From Artemia franciscana (taxonomy: Eukaryota > Arthropoda > Branchiopoda > Anostraca > Artemiidae), in contig NC_088873.1 of assembly GCF_032884065.1 (NCBI RefSeq), positions 36,567,823 to 36,631,822 on the forward strand: a stretch of 64,000 nt of DNA, given 5' to 3'. This document shows positions 23,330 to 33,953 of this stretch, one piece after another. Under the pieces are notes generated by a model. That model was not told the origin of the DNA. It saw nothing but the letters and a program-made list of their open reading frames with translations, and made no database searches. A program made the translations under genes and the position numbers. Each line of letters begins with the position of its first letter. Within the stretch, counting starts at the first letter, position 1.

Positions 23330-24880
23330 GGCAGCAAAATTAAAAAGGTGCTATGTGACATTATGGGGAAAGTTATATTTAAACACTCTATTCTGTCAGT
23401 TGCTTCACTGTGTTTTTTCTAATTTAATTTGGTTAAAAATATTCTTAAACGTTTGTGAAGTTTTTTCCTAAATGCTGAAAACTTGAAGAACTACTGCTTC
23501 TTTTTTTCCAGTCGCCAACAACCCCTTTACATTGATAGAAGCATTTATTATTTCCAGAACAAGCCTGTATTAGAAATTGGGCTTGACAACACAAAAGGTG
23601 GCATCTGACTCATTTTGAAAAGCTAAAAAGAAGGAAATGTAAGGGGCTCGTCAGTCCTGTTAGGAAATTAGCCGAGATAGGGTAGGGGGCAAGTACGACC
23701 AGAAACTTTTAACTGAGATTTTAATTGTAATACATCTAGTTTTTATATTTATCAGTAAAGTTTATGGTTTATTGTTTCTAGGAGCACTGGCCCTAACTTG
23801 TGTCCATGAGAACATACCAATAAAAAGATTTTTTTAAAGAATTCTCCTTGAAAACTGCAGTAATGATGACCGTGTATTTAATTTTCAAAAGGTATTATGT
23901 AACATTTTGGGGAAAGTTATATTTAACCGCTCTATTCAGTCAATTGCTTCACTCTTTTTGTTTTAATTTTAATTGGTTAAAAAGATTAGAACTTGGTGCG
24001 TTTTTTTCTAAATGCTGAAACTTGAGGAACAGTGTTATTTCTCTTCTTTTTTTTTTATCGCCGACAATCACTGTATGTAGATAGAAGTATTGGTTATCTC
24101 CAGAACAAGCGTGTATAATATATGGGTCTTCGCAATACACAAGGCTCCATCTGACGTTTTTTGGAAAAGCTAGGTTGTTATATTTTTTAATAAAGTCTAA
24201 TATCCGTCAGTAAGAATCAAGTTAAACATTTTATGGCTCTAAAGTAGACATCAGATACAGTATTCAAAATGTATAATGCGAAATTTTTGAGGAGAGTTAT
24301 ATTTACACTCACTCCATTGATAGGTTCAATCTGTTTGTTCTAATTTACATTTGTTAAAAAGATATTCGGAGTTTACCTTTTTTTTCAAAAAGCCCGGCAC
24401 TTGAGAAAAATGTTTATTTTCTCTTCTTTTTTTCAATCACTTTTTCTCTTAATTGCATTAAGAGAAACGTTTGCAAACAAACACCTCTGCAAAAGATATC
24501 GAGCTTCGCAATACAAAATGCGTCATTTGTTTTTTTTTGGAAAAAGCTAGATTGTATTTTTTTTTTTAATAAAAGCGAACGAATGAAGAGAAATATGATA
24601 TGGCTCCGAAGTTGATGTCAACTGCAGTACATCAAAATACTTCACGAGATATTTTTGGGGAAAGTTATATTTGCATCCTATCCCATTGATAAGTTCATTC
24701 TATTTGTTCTAATTTGTCTACGTTAGAAAGATGTTTAAAGTTTATCATTTTTTTTCTAAAAGCCCATCTTGAGAAACAGTGTAATTTTCTCTTCTTTTTT
24801 TCAATCACTGAAGCATCTACTCCCGTGAATTGCATCAAGGAAAGTGTTTGCTATCTCTAAGAAACGTCTGCATAAGATAT
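23330..24880. repeat. Diverged tandem copies of a ~350-550 bp unit downstream of the transporter
   Basis: Four degenerate copies are marked by GGGGAAAGTTATATTT or close variants at about 23365, 23911, 24289 and 24657. In each copy this is followed by TTGCTTCACT or TTGATA(A/G)GTTCA, a TTCTAAxxGCC stretch, CTCTTCTTTTTTTCAATC or similar, a CCAGAACAAG(C/G) or TCTCTAAGAAACG segment, and GGCATCTGA(C/T)-like. A fifth relative lies at 26880-27210. It is noncoding and decayed. It may be a transposon family, because the fifth copy is separated from the others by LINE remnants. Confidence 0.6.
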
Positions 24881-25382
24881 CGAGCTTCATCTTTTTCTTC
24901 TGAAAAAACAGCACCCGGAATCTATAAAAGACTCATTTCAACTTCTAGGAGGTTTCTTCTAAATACGCAATTAACGCATCAAAAATCAATACAGCATAAA
25001 CAAAAAGGCTCGGTTTTTGCCATCAATATCAACACTATCATTATATGCATACATATGCAACAAAAGCAAAGACGAAGCAATGGAATTGTGTGGTGCGAAG
25101 TACAAAGTACTCGAGCTGCCTGTTCCCAGCAATTTAAGGCCTTTAGACTAGCTGGTCAACTGCTACTGCTCTTGCTACTCGCTCTTCCTCTCTTCTGCAC
25201 TCAATACACTCTCTTCAAACAATATTATTATCCACGAGAAAGTCAATTATGCTTTTTTACAGGTATCTTTTATCTGATGCATTATAATTGGCTTTAAATA
25301 GCTCGTTGATATATTTATTTGTCTTCAGTCTTTCAAATGTAAGTTTAACGTTTGCTGTACACTGTACTATAGTATTTGAAAA
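24881..25382 (+). other. Unassigned stretch
   Basis: Contains an open plus-strand frame of 155 codons (24830-25297) with low-complexity leucine runs and no recognised motif. I do not call it a gene. Confidence 0.35.
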
Positions 25383-26250
25383 TTATGGGTTTAAAGTCTC
25401 AGGATATTTTAAACAAAATCTACAGTGTGGGTCGTTCCTTTTATTCCATTCAAATTCTTCCTTTTTTAAAATCAGATAGTTACTCTTTATTTTGAGATAA
25501 AGAGCATTAGTTTCCCGAAAGGGGAAGATGAGAATAGGAGATAAGAACCATTTTTGAGGTATTCTACGTCTAGTTGTTTCATATAGAGTGAGAGACCTGG
25601 CGTTGATAGAAATGGGTGTATCCACTTTAGAATTTGTCAACAGATCAGCAATTTCGTTATAGTGTATACCCTGATGACTTGGAACGTGTTGAAACCTGAT
25701 GATAGTATTTCTCTGTTGAAGGGAAAAGAGAAGGCTCCGAAGGTCGTACAGATATGAGCCAAGTGCTGATTTTTGCACTTTTGAAATCAACTGCAAAGCT
25801 GACTTTGAATCTGAGATGACAAGGCACTTTTTTGATGGCGGAAGCAATGCTTTAACTACCTTAAGTGCCTCAATAATAGCTTTAGTCTCAGTAGTCAGGC
25901 TGGAAGATCCATTTGACAGCCTTATACAAATATTCAAAGGAAAAATCAGCTTTGGACCCTTTTACTGAACCATCTGTACTGATTTGTGGGAAATCAGGGT
26001 AATCATTTAAGACTTTCTGTCTGAAAATGACCTTAATCTGAGTGGGGGGGAAAAAGTTGACTTCTTATCCAAAATTAGCTCAGTGCATACTTGAATTAGG
26101 CTTAAACTTTCATTTTGTAGGCTGAAGATGTAAAAAGCAACGCACTGTATCATTATTCCAGTTGGGAACCAGCTCAGTGAAGAGAATCCTAGAGCTAATA
26201 TGCTATATACCTGTGCACTTGACCAATCGCCTGAATTTTTGTGTAACACT
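25383..26250 (-). pseudogene. LINE remnant with RNase H domain, copy 1
   Basis: The minus strand encodes the C-terminal RNase H of a LINE of the I/jockey-like group. The first Asp is in STDGS (about 25964-25980) and is separated by a frameshift from the rest. Then follow ETKAIIEALKVVKALL (Glu), VISDSKSALQLIS (Asp) and HVPSHQGIHYNEIADLLT (His and last Asp). The end, HCRFCLKYPETLNP, is the usual cysteine/histidine tail. Upstream sequence to 26250 continues the same polypeptide in shifted frames. It is a decayed 5'-truncated copy. Its RNase H separates it from the CR1-like LINE at 13.7-18.6 kb. Confidence 0.75.
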
Positions 26251-26289
26251 TGATTATCATCGGGTTCCTCCTTTCTTGCACTGACGGCA

Positions 26290-26830
26290 CACCAGCTAGT
26301 GCCCGGACTTCATGATTTGGGAATTTGCCATTAAAGTTTGCTGTGCCAGTGTATACTGTGCCAGCAAACCAATAATTTCAGTATAGTATTGAAGGTCAAA
26401 GGAAAGACTCCGAAGAAGGTACAGATCTGAGTCAGCTGCTGATTTGTGCGCTTTAGAAATCAATTTAAAGACGAATTTGAGTCTTAGAAGACAACACACT
26501 TTTTGGGTAGGGGAGGTTTTGCATTAACTACACTTAATTCCCTCAATTATAGCTTTTGTCTCAGCAGTCAGGATGGAAGATCCATTTGGCAGCATGGTAC
26601 AAATATTCAAAGAGTAATTAGGGATAGTCGCGGCTGAAGCAGCAATGGACTCTTTTACCGAACCATCTTTATAGATTTGTGGGAAATCGGGGTAAATCAT
26701 TTAAGATTTTCGGTCTGAAGATTACCTGATCTGAGTAAAGAGAAAACTTGACTTCTTATCCAAAATAAGTTCAGTGCAGTTCAGTGAAAAGAATCCAAGA
26801 ACGGATATGCAAGCTATTATTCATTGAAAA
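26290..26830 (-). pseudogene. LINE remnant with RNase H domain, copy 2
   Basis: Second, more decayed copy of the same LINE segment. Shared words with copy 1 are CTCAGCAGTCAGGATGGAAG, GATCCATTTG, ACCGAACCATCTTTATAGAT and GACTTCTTATCCAAAAT. Fragments such as LISKAHKSAADSDLYLLRSL correspond to LISKVQKSALGSYLYDLRSL in copy 1. The two lie head-to-tail with only about 40 nt between them, so they may have arisen by tandem duplication or by two insertions. Confidence 0.65.
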
Positions 26831-26879
26831 ATTATTTAAAAAGGTTTTTTAAAAAAAAAACATGCATTTTACCAATTCC

Positions 26880-27210
26880 TTTAATTTTTGTGTAATACTT
26901 CGGAATGCAAAAGGCGTCATTTGACATTTTTTGAAAAAGCTAGATTGGTGTTTTTTTAATAAAAGTTAATTTTAGCTGATATGAATTAAGAGAAGTATTC
27001 TATGGGTCTAAAGTTGATGTCTACTGCAGTAATTCAAAATATGTCAAGTGACATTTTTGAGTAAAGTTAAATTTACACCCTGTCCCATTGATAAGTTTAA
27101 TCCGTTTGTTTTAGTTTGTCTGTGTTAGAAAGATGTTAAAATTTTTTTTTTTTATCAAATCCTATAACCCGGAAAGTAAAAAACATTGTTATTTTTTTTT
27201 AGATTAATGA
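26880..27210. repeat. Fifth copy of the 23.3-24.9 kb repeat family
   Basis: Shares GGCGTCATTTGACATTTTTTG, AAAGCTAGATTG, ATTCAAAATATGTCAAGTGA and AAAGTTAAATTTACACCCTG (27063-27082) with the array at 23330-24880, in the same order. Noncoding. Confidence 0.55.
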
Positions 27211-27239
27211 GTATCAACTTGTATTAAGAGAATTACTTG

Positions 27240-28440
27240 CTACCATAGGTAGCAGAATAGCGCTGCCAAAGTAAAGAACAATGATGGCAAAATGTATTCT
27301 TTTATTATGTTTTTGAATCAGAAGTTCAGACCAGGGCTCTTTGTATCAAAATAATTGTCGTAGACATTTCAAAGAGGGCTAATTCGATTGGGAATAAAGT
27401 TGTAGTCCTCTTTTCAAGAGTCAAAAGTTATCGGAGTGCAGCCAGCACCCCCCCCCCCCTATGATCATCATTTCCTCAAACACATCCAATAAAGAAGTTT
27501 AAATTGCCGTTTTGCTCAACATAGTTGAAAGGTCCAGTAATTATATCTTTGACAATTCCCTCCCCCCTCGAGGCCCTCATGGTAAGTGCTATGTGTTACA
27601 GTAGTTGCCCATTATTAACATATAAGGTTTTTATCAAAGGGATGGCCCTATTAGCTTTGGGGAGGGCTCATTCGATTTGAAATTAGAAGTTCTTGTGCCC
27701 TTTTCAAGAGTCTAAAATGATTGGAGGGCAACTAGCCCCCCCCCCACTTGTCCTCTTTTCCCAACCGCAATCAAATGAAATTTTGAGATAGCCATTTTCT
27801 TAAAATACTGTGAAGATCTTGTAACACGGCCTTTGAGGTTGAGACATATTCCCAGATCCTGAGGGCAAGGGTTTCAAGTTATGCACCAGGGACATATAAA
27901 GTCTTCATAGAAGGGGTGGTCCTGTGAGTTTTAGAGAAGGCTCATTTGATCGGAAATTAAAAGTTCCAGTTCTCTATTAGGCGTCAAAAGTGATGGAGGT
28001 TCTCCCTCCAAAGTCATCCTTTCACCAAACACATCTGATTGAAACTGAAAAATCTGACATTTTGTTACAAATAATATAAAGAACGTATAACAATGCCTCC
28101 AGGGTTGATAAAAAGTTCCAAAGCCCAGGGTAAGGATTGTAAGTTATGCTCCACGGGCATATAAGGCTTTTATGGAATGTATGGCTGTGTAAACTTCAGT
28201 TGGCACTCAGTTGACTGGAAAAATTGAAAGTTCTAGCGCCTTTTTTAAGAGTCATACGTAACTGGAAGGCAACTAACCCCACGCTTCTAAAACACATCCA
28301 ATAAAAACGTTGATACCGCTATTTTGTTCAAAACTGTTAAAAGGTCCAGTAATAATGCCTCTGGGGATGTCAAATCCCCTACCCATTAGAGCAAGGGGCT
28401 GTTGGTTAGGCTATTCATTCATTGTTTTTAAATGTTATTG
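27240..28440. repeat. Four degenerate units of a ~270-bp repeat
   Basis: Recurring landmarks are TTTTCAAGAGTC(A/T)AAA, GGAGGGCAACTAGCCCCCC-like sites (27435, 27730, 27990, 28265), AAACACATCCAATAAA(G/A)A and GAAAGGTCCAGTAA(T). Each unit also has (A/G)GTTTTTAT, with GGG(C/A)TGG or GGATGGCCCT. The units are strongly diverged. I know no family for them. Confidence 0.6.
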
Positions 28441-28995
28441 AAAAGAAATGTACTTTCGACCTCTCCTCACCAAAAAGACGAAGAGTATTGAGATAAGCCT
28501 TTCAGAGAATGTTGAGGGGAGTGTTGAACTAAAGCAATTCACGGTATGTGCATACGGGTTGTCAAAAAAGCATAACTCAGGAATGACTAAGTATATTAAA
28601 TTGAAACTTTTAGGAAATAATAAGCGAGGTGATCAGTTGACAAAAAAGGCAATATTTGCGGTATTACAACTACCACTACTACTACTACTACTACCATAAC
28701 TACTGCAATTAAATATAATTACATACAATGAAGTTTGAGAACTCATATGCAAACAACCCGTCCACCACAAATTTTTCTTACTCCTTTTATAGAATATGTA
28801 AACAAACGTCAGGCTGTGTCCAAGTCAACGGGAAATGTAGCCAGTCATTCAGCATTTTCCCGGACTGTTCGCACGGATATACTGCATCTACCAGGTTATA
28901 GGACGATTAACCAGCAAGATCATTCCACTCTGAACTAAGCAACCTCTGTGGGTGTCCTAAAGTGGCCGGCTAATAGTTTTTTAAGAGCAATATTT
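28440..28995. repeat. Dispersed repeat with (TAC)n tail and 280-bp block, copy 1
   Basis: Holds a TACTACTAC run (28670-28695), then a block from CTCATATGCAAACAACC to the end near 28995. That block recurs at about 30437-30720 with words such as CAAACGTCAGGCTGTGTCCAAG, GTTATAGGACGA and AAGCAACCTCTGTGGGTG. Similar (TAC/CTG)n-tailed pieces lie at 29235-29345 and 29560-29630. It is probably a retroelement 3' end; no protein survives. Confidence 0.55.
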
Positions 28996-29672
28996 CTTCA
29001 TAGTGGTTAGCATAGGTTCCTAAAAAAATCAACTAATAAGAGCAGGTGTAATTTAAAAATGTGTAATGTATGCAAAGAGAGCTTAATTTTGATATTAATT
29101 TTCAGTTTTATTGCCACACTGGAAATTGACGAGGCACTGTTTTTACAAAAAAAAAACATCAAACATAACACGAAAACCCCTAAGTTTACAAGATCCTTTT
29201 CACTAAGGATCAACACCAGATCGCTGAGCCTTTTGTCGTCCAACTTTCAGAAACGATAAGCGAGAATATTAATTGACTAAAAAGGAAATATTTGCAATAG
29301 TACAACTACTGCTGCTGCTACCATAACTACTAGTAATGCTACTGCTAAAAGTACTGCTTCTGTAGCAATTATAATAAATGCTGAGAGTATTGAAATATGA
29401 GGGGAAAGTAGAACGAAATTGAAACATGCAATATGTATACAGGTTTTAGTTCCTGTGATACAGCAACATTTTCGGAATGGCTAACAGTATCATGAACTAA
29501 CTTCTTTGGCATAATGGATAGCACGTTCAAATGGCCAAAATGCACCATATGCCTGCTACTGCTGGTAATATCGCTGCTTCTACTAATGTACCGCTACTAC
29601 TGATCCTGCTACGGCCACTACAATTATGATATTAGTACATAACTTCGAACACCACTCTGCCTTTCCATGCCG

Positions 29673-29900
29673 AAAATATAACAGTTCAAAACGGGGATAA
29701 AACCTTTTAATAGACAGTGAAACAAATATAAAGTTTTAACTGAATATTTTGGACACATATACAGTGTCCATCATCAGCAGAAATACAGTTTTACTGCTAA
29801 TGATGGACACTGTACATGTGTCCAAAATATTCAGTTAAAATTTTGTATTGTTTCACTGTCTATTAAAAGGTTTCATCCCTATTTTGAACTGTTATATTTT
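29673..29900. mobile_element. 228-bp foldback MITE
   Basis: The whole stretch is one long imperfect palindrome. The left arm starts AAAATATAACAGTTCAAAA and the right arm ends TTTTGAACTGTTATATTTT. Inner arms pair across TTTTAATAGACAGTGAAAC with GTTTCACTGTCTATTAAAA, and across GGACACATATACAGTGTCCA with TGGACACTGTACATGTGTCC. The centre is near 29787. A transcript would form a hairpin of about 110 bp. It shares the ACATATACAGTG and TCATCAGCAG words with the repeats at 2041-3370. Confidence 0.85.
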
Positions 29901-30436
29901 TTATAGTAGTACAATTAGGGCTACGCATATGAAGGTGAAAATTTGACAGGATATTGGAAGGGGGGTCAATTGACAAAAGAGCAATGTGTGCACGCTACTA
30001 CTAAATCCTGAAGAGACTGGAAAATAGCCGCATGCCAAGATTATGTGGAGTAGCAGCCAAACAGAGGGGGGGGGGTACTTTACTGCTTTGGCAAAATACT
30101 CCGTTTTGCATAATATGATGTAGAGAGACCATTCTGAAGGATTTAAGGTTTAAAAAAAACTTTACCTCTATGAAAAAAAAATAATGCTCTCTAAAAAGAG
30201 TCTTGTGTTACCCTCTGTACCTGTTATACTGTTTGCAATGATGTTTGTCGACAGGTACTGCAGTTTACTTAGAAGAAATGGAAAAATAGATTAAGCAGGA
30301 TTCATGCCAAGCGGTTCCACAGGTGAATAGATATTCACTTAGCAGTAAGTGATTGAAAAGACGCAGAACTGTTTAGAGAAGTCATTGTCAATTTTAAAGC
30401 AACTTTTCACTCTGCAGATTGAAAATGACTTTAGCT

Positions 30437-30722
30437 CATACTCAAACAACCAGTCCACCCCAAATATTTTTTCTTCTTTTATAGATCATGTAAACAAACG
30501 CCAGGATGTGTCCAAGTCATCCGAAAAAATAGCCAGCCTTTAGGCATTTCTACGGACATTCGGCAGGGATACACTGCAGCTATCGAGCTATAGGACGACT
30601 GACCAGTGGCACAATTCAATTCTGATTTAAGCAACCTCTGTGGGTGCCCTAAATTTGGCGGCCCATATGTGCTTATGTGCAATATTTCTTCACAGAGGTT
30701 AGCAGTAGTGAGGAGGTTCCAG
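30437..30722. repeat. 280-bp dispersed block, copy 2
   Basis: Aligns with 28733-28995 by eye at roughly three quarters identity. Shared words are AAACAACC(C/A)GTCCACC, CAAACG(T/C)CAGG, AAGCAACCTCTGTGGGTG and GAGCAATATTTCTTCA-like. Noncoding. Confidence 0.6.
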
Positions 30723-31384
30723 GTTTAAGCAGAGTTCATCCCTTTTGAATCCCAATCCCGACACTTTTCTTAAAACTTCTTCAAAACGCAGGTATTTGTT
30801 AAGTAATACGGGCTGTTTTCTTCAAGATGCAAGTGATTTTTACGTAATAGAAATTGAAGGTGACATAATAAGGGGTGTTTTTCTGTGAATTTTGGCTGTT
30901 GAGAAACCTAAGGGTGTAGGAAAAAGCCACAAGGCCCTCCCAAGTAAGGACCTAGTTCAAATTAATCATGGCCCATTCATATAGATTTTTATGCTTTACG
31001 CACAAAGCCTTTGTTCGTATGGTTGCTAGTAGACAAAGGAATTTACCGTTATTTCCAGGAACATATGTGAAGCGTTACATGGTGTCGTATTGATTTTTCA
31101 GGAACAAAGACGATCCGTTATTCAGCAGTTTGTGTATTTGCACGGCAAGACTGGGTAACTTTCTTTGTTCCTGAAGGGAAACCTATCGGTCTTATATTAG
31201 ATACGGCTAGTGACATGCCAAGATTTTCATAAATGGATATGACCCAAAGATACACACAAGTAAGCCCCTATGTGTATTAAGGATAGCCCCCTCCACCCAC
31301 CAAAACTTCTTCGAGATAACAATTGAGCCAGCAACATTTTTAGCTTCTAAGCAGTTTTCCATTGATTTTATGAAAATTATATCT
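30723..31384. other. Unassigned stretch
   Basis: AT-rich, with no frame, element end or RNA motif that I can support. Confidence 0.4.
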
Positions 31385-31495
31385 AATATGGGAATCGAAC
31401 GTGAGGTCCATTATTTCCCCCGGTAAGGTCCATAAACGTGTCGTTCTATGGTTAAAGAACGATACGTTACTCGACCGAGCTAGCAAGTCATTAAT
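31385..31495 (-). repeat. tRNA-derived SINE-like sequence
   Basis: The minus strand has an A-box-like TAGCTCGGTCGAGTAA (near 31485) and, about 90 nt downstream, a B-box-like CGTTCGATTCCC (near 31392-31403). Between them CGTTCT...AGAACG could form an anticodon-type stem. There is no complementary acceptor stem, so it is not a functional tRNA. It is better read as the head of a tRNA-derived SINE or an old tRNA pseudogene. Confidence 0.45.
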
Positions 31496-32660
31496 GAAAT
31501 TATGTTCTTAGAAACACATTCTAGGCAATCAATGTATTGCTTTAGAGACGCTGGCCAACTGCTGTTAAGTGTCAGTACATAGAAACGAGTTTTTGCGCAA
31601 TTGATTTCTCAATTGGATATACGGTAAATGAAATCAGGGATTTGTTTCCAGGTACCTCTTTTGGCATCATTCCGAGAATATGCAGACCACGGTGATATGA
31701 GATGCTTGATGGACAGACATATTCTTTTGATGGTTAATGAAACTTGTTTCTATCTCCAATATACACCACTAAAACTACTGCTTCTGTTCGAAAAGAAATT
31801 TCGAAAAGAGTCACTTGCATAAAGGACTGACACAGTTCCTTGTAAACGAGGCCTTTGCTAGTTTCAACGGATATAGCTGAAAACCTAGTAAAAGGCAAAC
31901 AACGGCACATAGTAACTAAAAGTAAAGATAAAAAAAAGTAAAGTAAATAAGAGACAACCCGACTCAATAGTAACCAAAACTCTTAGAAACATAATTTTGA
32001 TACTAACAGATACATCAAAAGAATCGAATTTGTGTGCTAATTTTAAATATACAAGCTTCATCAAGTTTAGTTTTACAAATCAAAAATACAAGCCTGCGAA
32101 TATTAGCCTTATTTTTGAAAAAAGAGGGAACACCCCTTAGAAGCCATAGAATATTAACATCTCTTAGTTTTAGATGTGTTCGTCTCTTACTAGGTTGCTA
32201 GCTACCAGTCCAATATTCCTTTATCGTTCTATACTATAATTTTTTTGGGCTATTTACAAATGTACAGATGTGAAAAATTTCTGATGTTATAATAACATAA
32301 GCTACTACAGTGTTACAGAAAAATGCAGTTTTTTGTAATAAATCGATTATATTTAAAAAAAATTGATTACAAAGGGCACTAGATGTGACTATTTTCTTTC
32401 AGACGAGCTATCAAAGAGCTTTCTGCAACTTTCCAGTGCCCTGCTATTTAAAGAAAAAAAGTCAAAAGATGCCGTATTTGCAGAATATCATAGTCGCAGC
32501 CACTTTTTGCTTTTCAAGCCAACATATTTACTTTGTTGTTCAAGCTAAGAGACCTATATAAGTTTCTCTTCTGCATAAAACCATACTGCCCGTTAAGACG
32601 TTATCTACAATATATAGTTGAATGCATTTCAGCATATGCTGTCTGGCAGTATCTTCTGGA
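31496..32660. other. Unassigned stretch upstream of the SPCS3 3' end
   Basis: AT-rich DNA with no conserved frame. It lies downstream of the minus-strand gene pair. Confidence 0.4.
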
Positions 32661-32671
32661 TCATGGTCAGT

Positions 32672-32677
32672 TTTATT
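32672..32677 (-). terminator. Candidate polyadenylation signal for SPCS3
   Basis: AATAAA on the minus strand, about 47 nt past the SPCS3 stop codon. I find no AATAAA on this strand between the TMEM208 stop and the SPCS3 frame. Confidence 0.5.
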
Positions 32678-32723
32678 AACAGCCATAGTTTGACACCTTC
32701 CAAATTCATGGCTTCATGCCTTC

Positions 32724-33287
32724 TTAATCTCCCTCACTTTCTTCCAATCTTTGTAGAATTCCATTATTGTAATGTTGTTTTATTTTGTCTATTATTCTCC
32801 TATCTTGTAATTTTGTAGCTACCTTATAATTGAATGGAAAATTGATGACATTGGCTCCTGTGCCAGAATATCTTGGGAGAAATCCAATATTAGGTACTAA
32901 ATTCCAAGAAAGAATTAGAACAATGTTCTCGTTCCCACGCAATTCATTTTCTTTGTTCCCAAACCACACTGTCAAATCTTTTAAGTCAAGTTTAGCTTCG
33001 TCCATTTTTTTTAGTATTTTGTCGCATAAAATTACCTGATTTAATCCATTGTGTTTAGTATGGTACTCGGCGGTTAGATAGGCATATAGCTGTTTTACAT
33101 TCCAATTAAAACGAGGTTTCAGATCTGTTTTCAAATCAGGGTTAAGAGCTACCAAATCAACTTCAGAATATTTCAGAGCATAGATGTTTGCGACAATAGG
33201 ATTAATATGAAAGTTCACAGGGTTTGGCTCAGCGAGTGTCTGTAGAAAACATAGTGCTACTATTACTAATGCCACTATGTGAACTTT
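32724..33287 (-). CDS. SPCS3: Signal peptidase complex subunit 3 (SPC22/23 family), start uncertain
   Basis: SPCS3 is the small single-pass ER subunit that anchors and positions the signal peptidase catalytic subunit. The frame contains a hydrophobic anchor (VALVIVALCFLQTLA) and then the luminal domain. The family blocks FNWNVKQLYAYLTAEY, LNQVILCDKIL and IVLILSWNLVPNIG are followed by GTGANVINFPFNYK. Length, about 185 residues, matches the family. The 3' part past FPFNYK is longer than in vertebrates (ATKLQDRRIIDKIKQHYNNG and a short tail). An in-frame ATG at 33302 is followed after four codons by TGA (33290-33288), and no other early ATG exists. Either an upstream exon supplies the start, a non-AUG start is used, or the copy is broken. 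The rest of the frame is well conserved. Confidence 0.85.
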   Translation of the reverse strand, partial: KVHIVALVIVALCFLQTLAEPNPVNFHINPIVANIYALKYSEVDLVALNPDLKTDLKPRFNWNVKQLYAYLTAEYHTKHNGLNQVILCDKILKKMDEAKLDLKDLTVWFGNKENELRGNENIVLILSWNLVPNIGFLPRYSGTGANVINFPFNYKVATKLQDRRIIDKIKQHYNNGILQRLEESEGD

Positions 33288-33440
33288 TCACATACAGTTC
33301 ATTATTTTTGAAAAGTCATCATTTTGTTTTCACTAAATCTTAATAAAAGAATTCCCTTAAAATTAGTAATAAAACATTCTCATACGCACTAAGTCCTTTA
33401 TAAAAACCCTCAATAATTCAAAAAGATCGAAAAAATAACT

Positions 33441-33953
33441 TCATTTCCGCATCATTTTTCTTTCTAGCTTCCTCTGCTTCTTTTCACTAACTTCTTCAAC
33501 TGGTACTTGTTGAAAAAGCCATGGTGATATAATACTCCGCCATGCCATCCAGCCAAAACGACCAGGAATTAGCAAAAGAAGGAACCAAAAGTAACTGGAA
33601 ATTAGGGATAGCCCTTGACAAAAACACGTCCAAATTAATATGTCCTTCACATGCTCTGCAACTCCACTGTGCATATTGAGATCCACGCCGGCATCAAATA
33701 ATTGGCCTTTTTCTCCAAAAGTGGGTCTAGCAATATACCTCATAAATTGGAAACAACAAATATATATAGCAGTAACCATTCCAAACAAACTAATGTCTCC
33801 ATAGCTAATCCTTGGATAAAATATAGAATGTACAACAAAGAAGACTACATTAGTCCCTAATATAATATTCCTATAATGTGTCAAATTGTCTACATTTTCT
33901 TCTGCAATTTGCTTCTGACCTTTTGTAGCTTGCTTCCCTTTTTGAACAGCCAT
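33441..33953 (-). CDS. TMEM208: TMEM208 / SND2 ER-targeting membrane protein
   Basis: TMEM208 (SND2 in yeast) is a small ER membrane protein of the SRP-independent targeting route. The 170-residue frame has no introns and matches the family over its full length. KGQKQIAEEN comes near the start. Hydrophobic segments lie at about residues 30-46 and 53-71. The signature FDAGVDLNMHSGVAEHVKDI follows, then a long hydrophobic stretch (about 107-135) including LLIPGRFGWMAWRSIISPWL, and a basic tail (EKKQRKLERKMMRK). The ATG at 33953 is the natural start. The SPCS3 frame begins only about 150 nt past its stop on the same strand. Both products serve ER protein entry. Confidence 0.92.
   Translation of the reverse strand: MAVQKGKQATKGQKQIAEENVDNLTHYRNIILGTNVVFFVVHSIFYPRISYGDISLFGMVTAIYICCFQFMRYIARPTFGEKGQLFDAGVDLNMHSGVAEHVKDILIWTCFCQGLSLISSYFWFLLLLIPGRFGWMAWRSIISPWLFQQVPVEEVSEKKQRKLERKMMRK

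Noticed and set aside
24830-25297. A 155-codon plus-strand frame with a leucine-rich stretch
   Set aside because: No motif, biased composition and overlap with a decayed repeat. Likely chance.
28735-28938. Short frame in the 280-bp dispersed block
   Set aside because: The related block at 30437 does not keep the frame, so it is noncoding.
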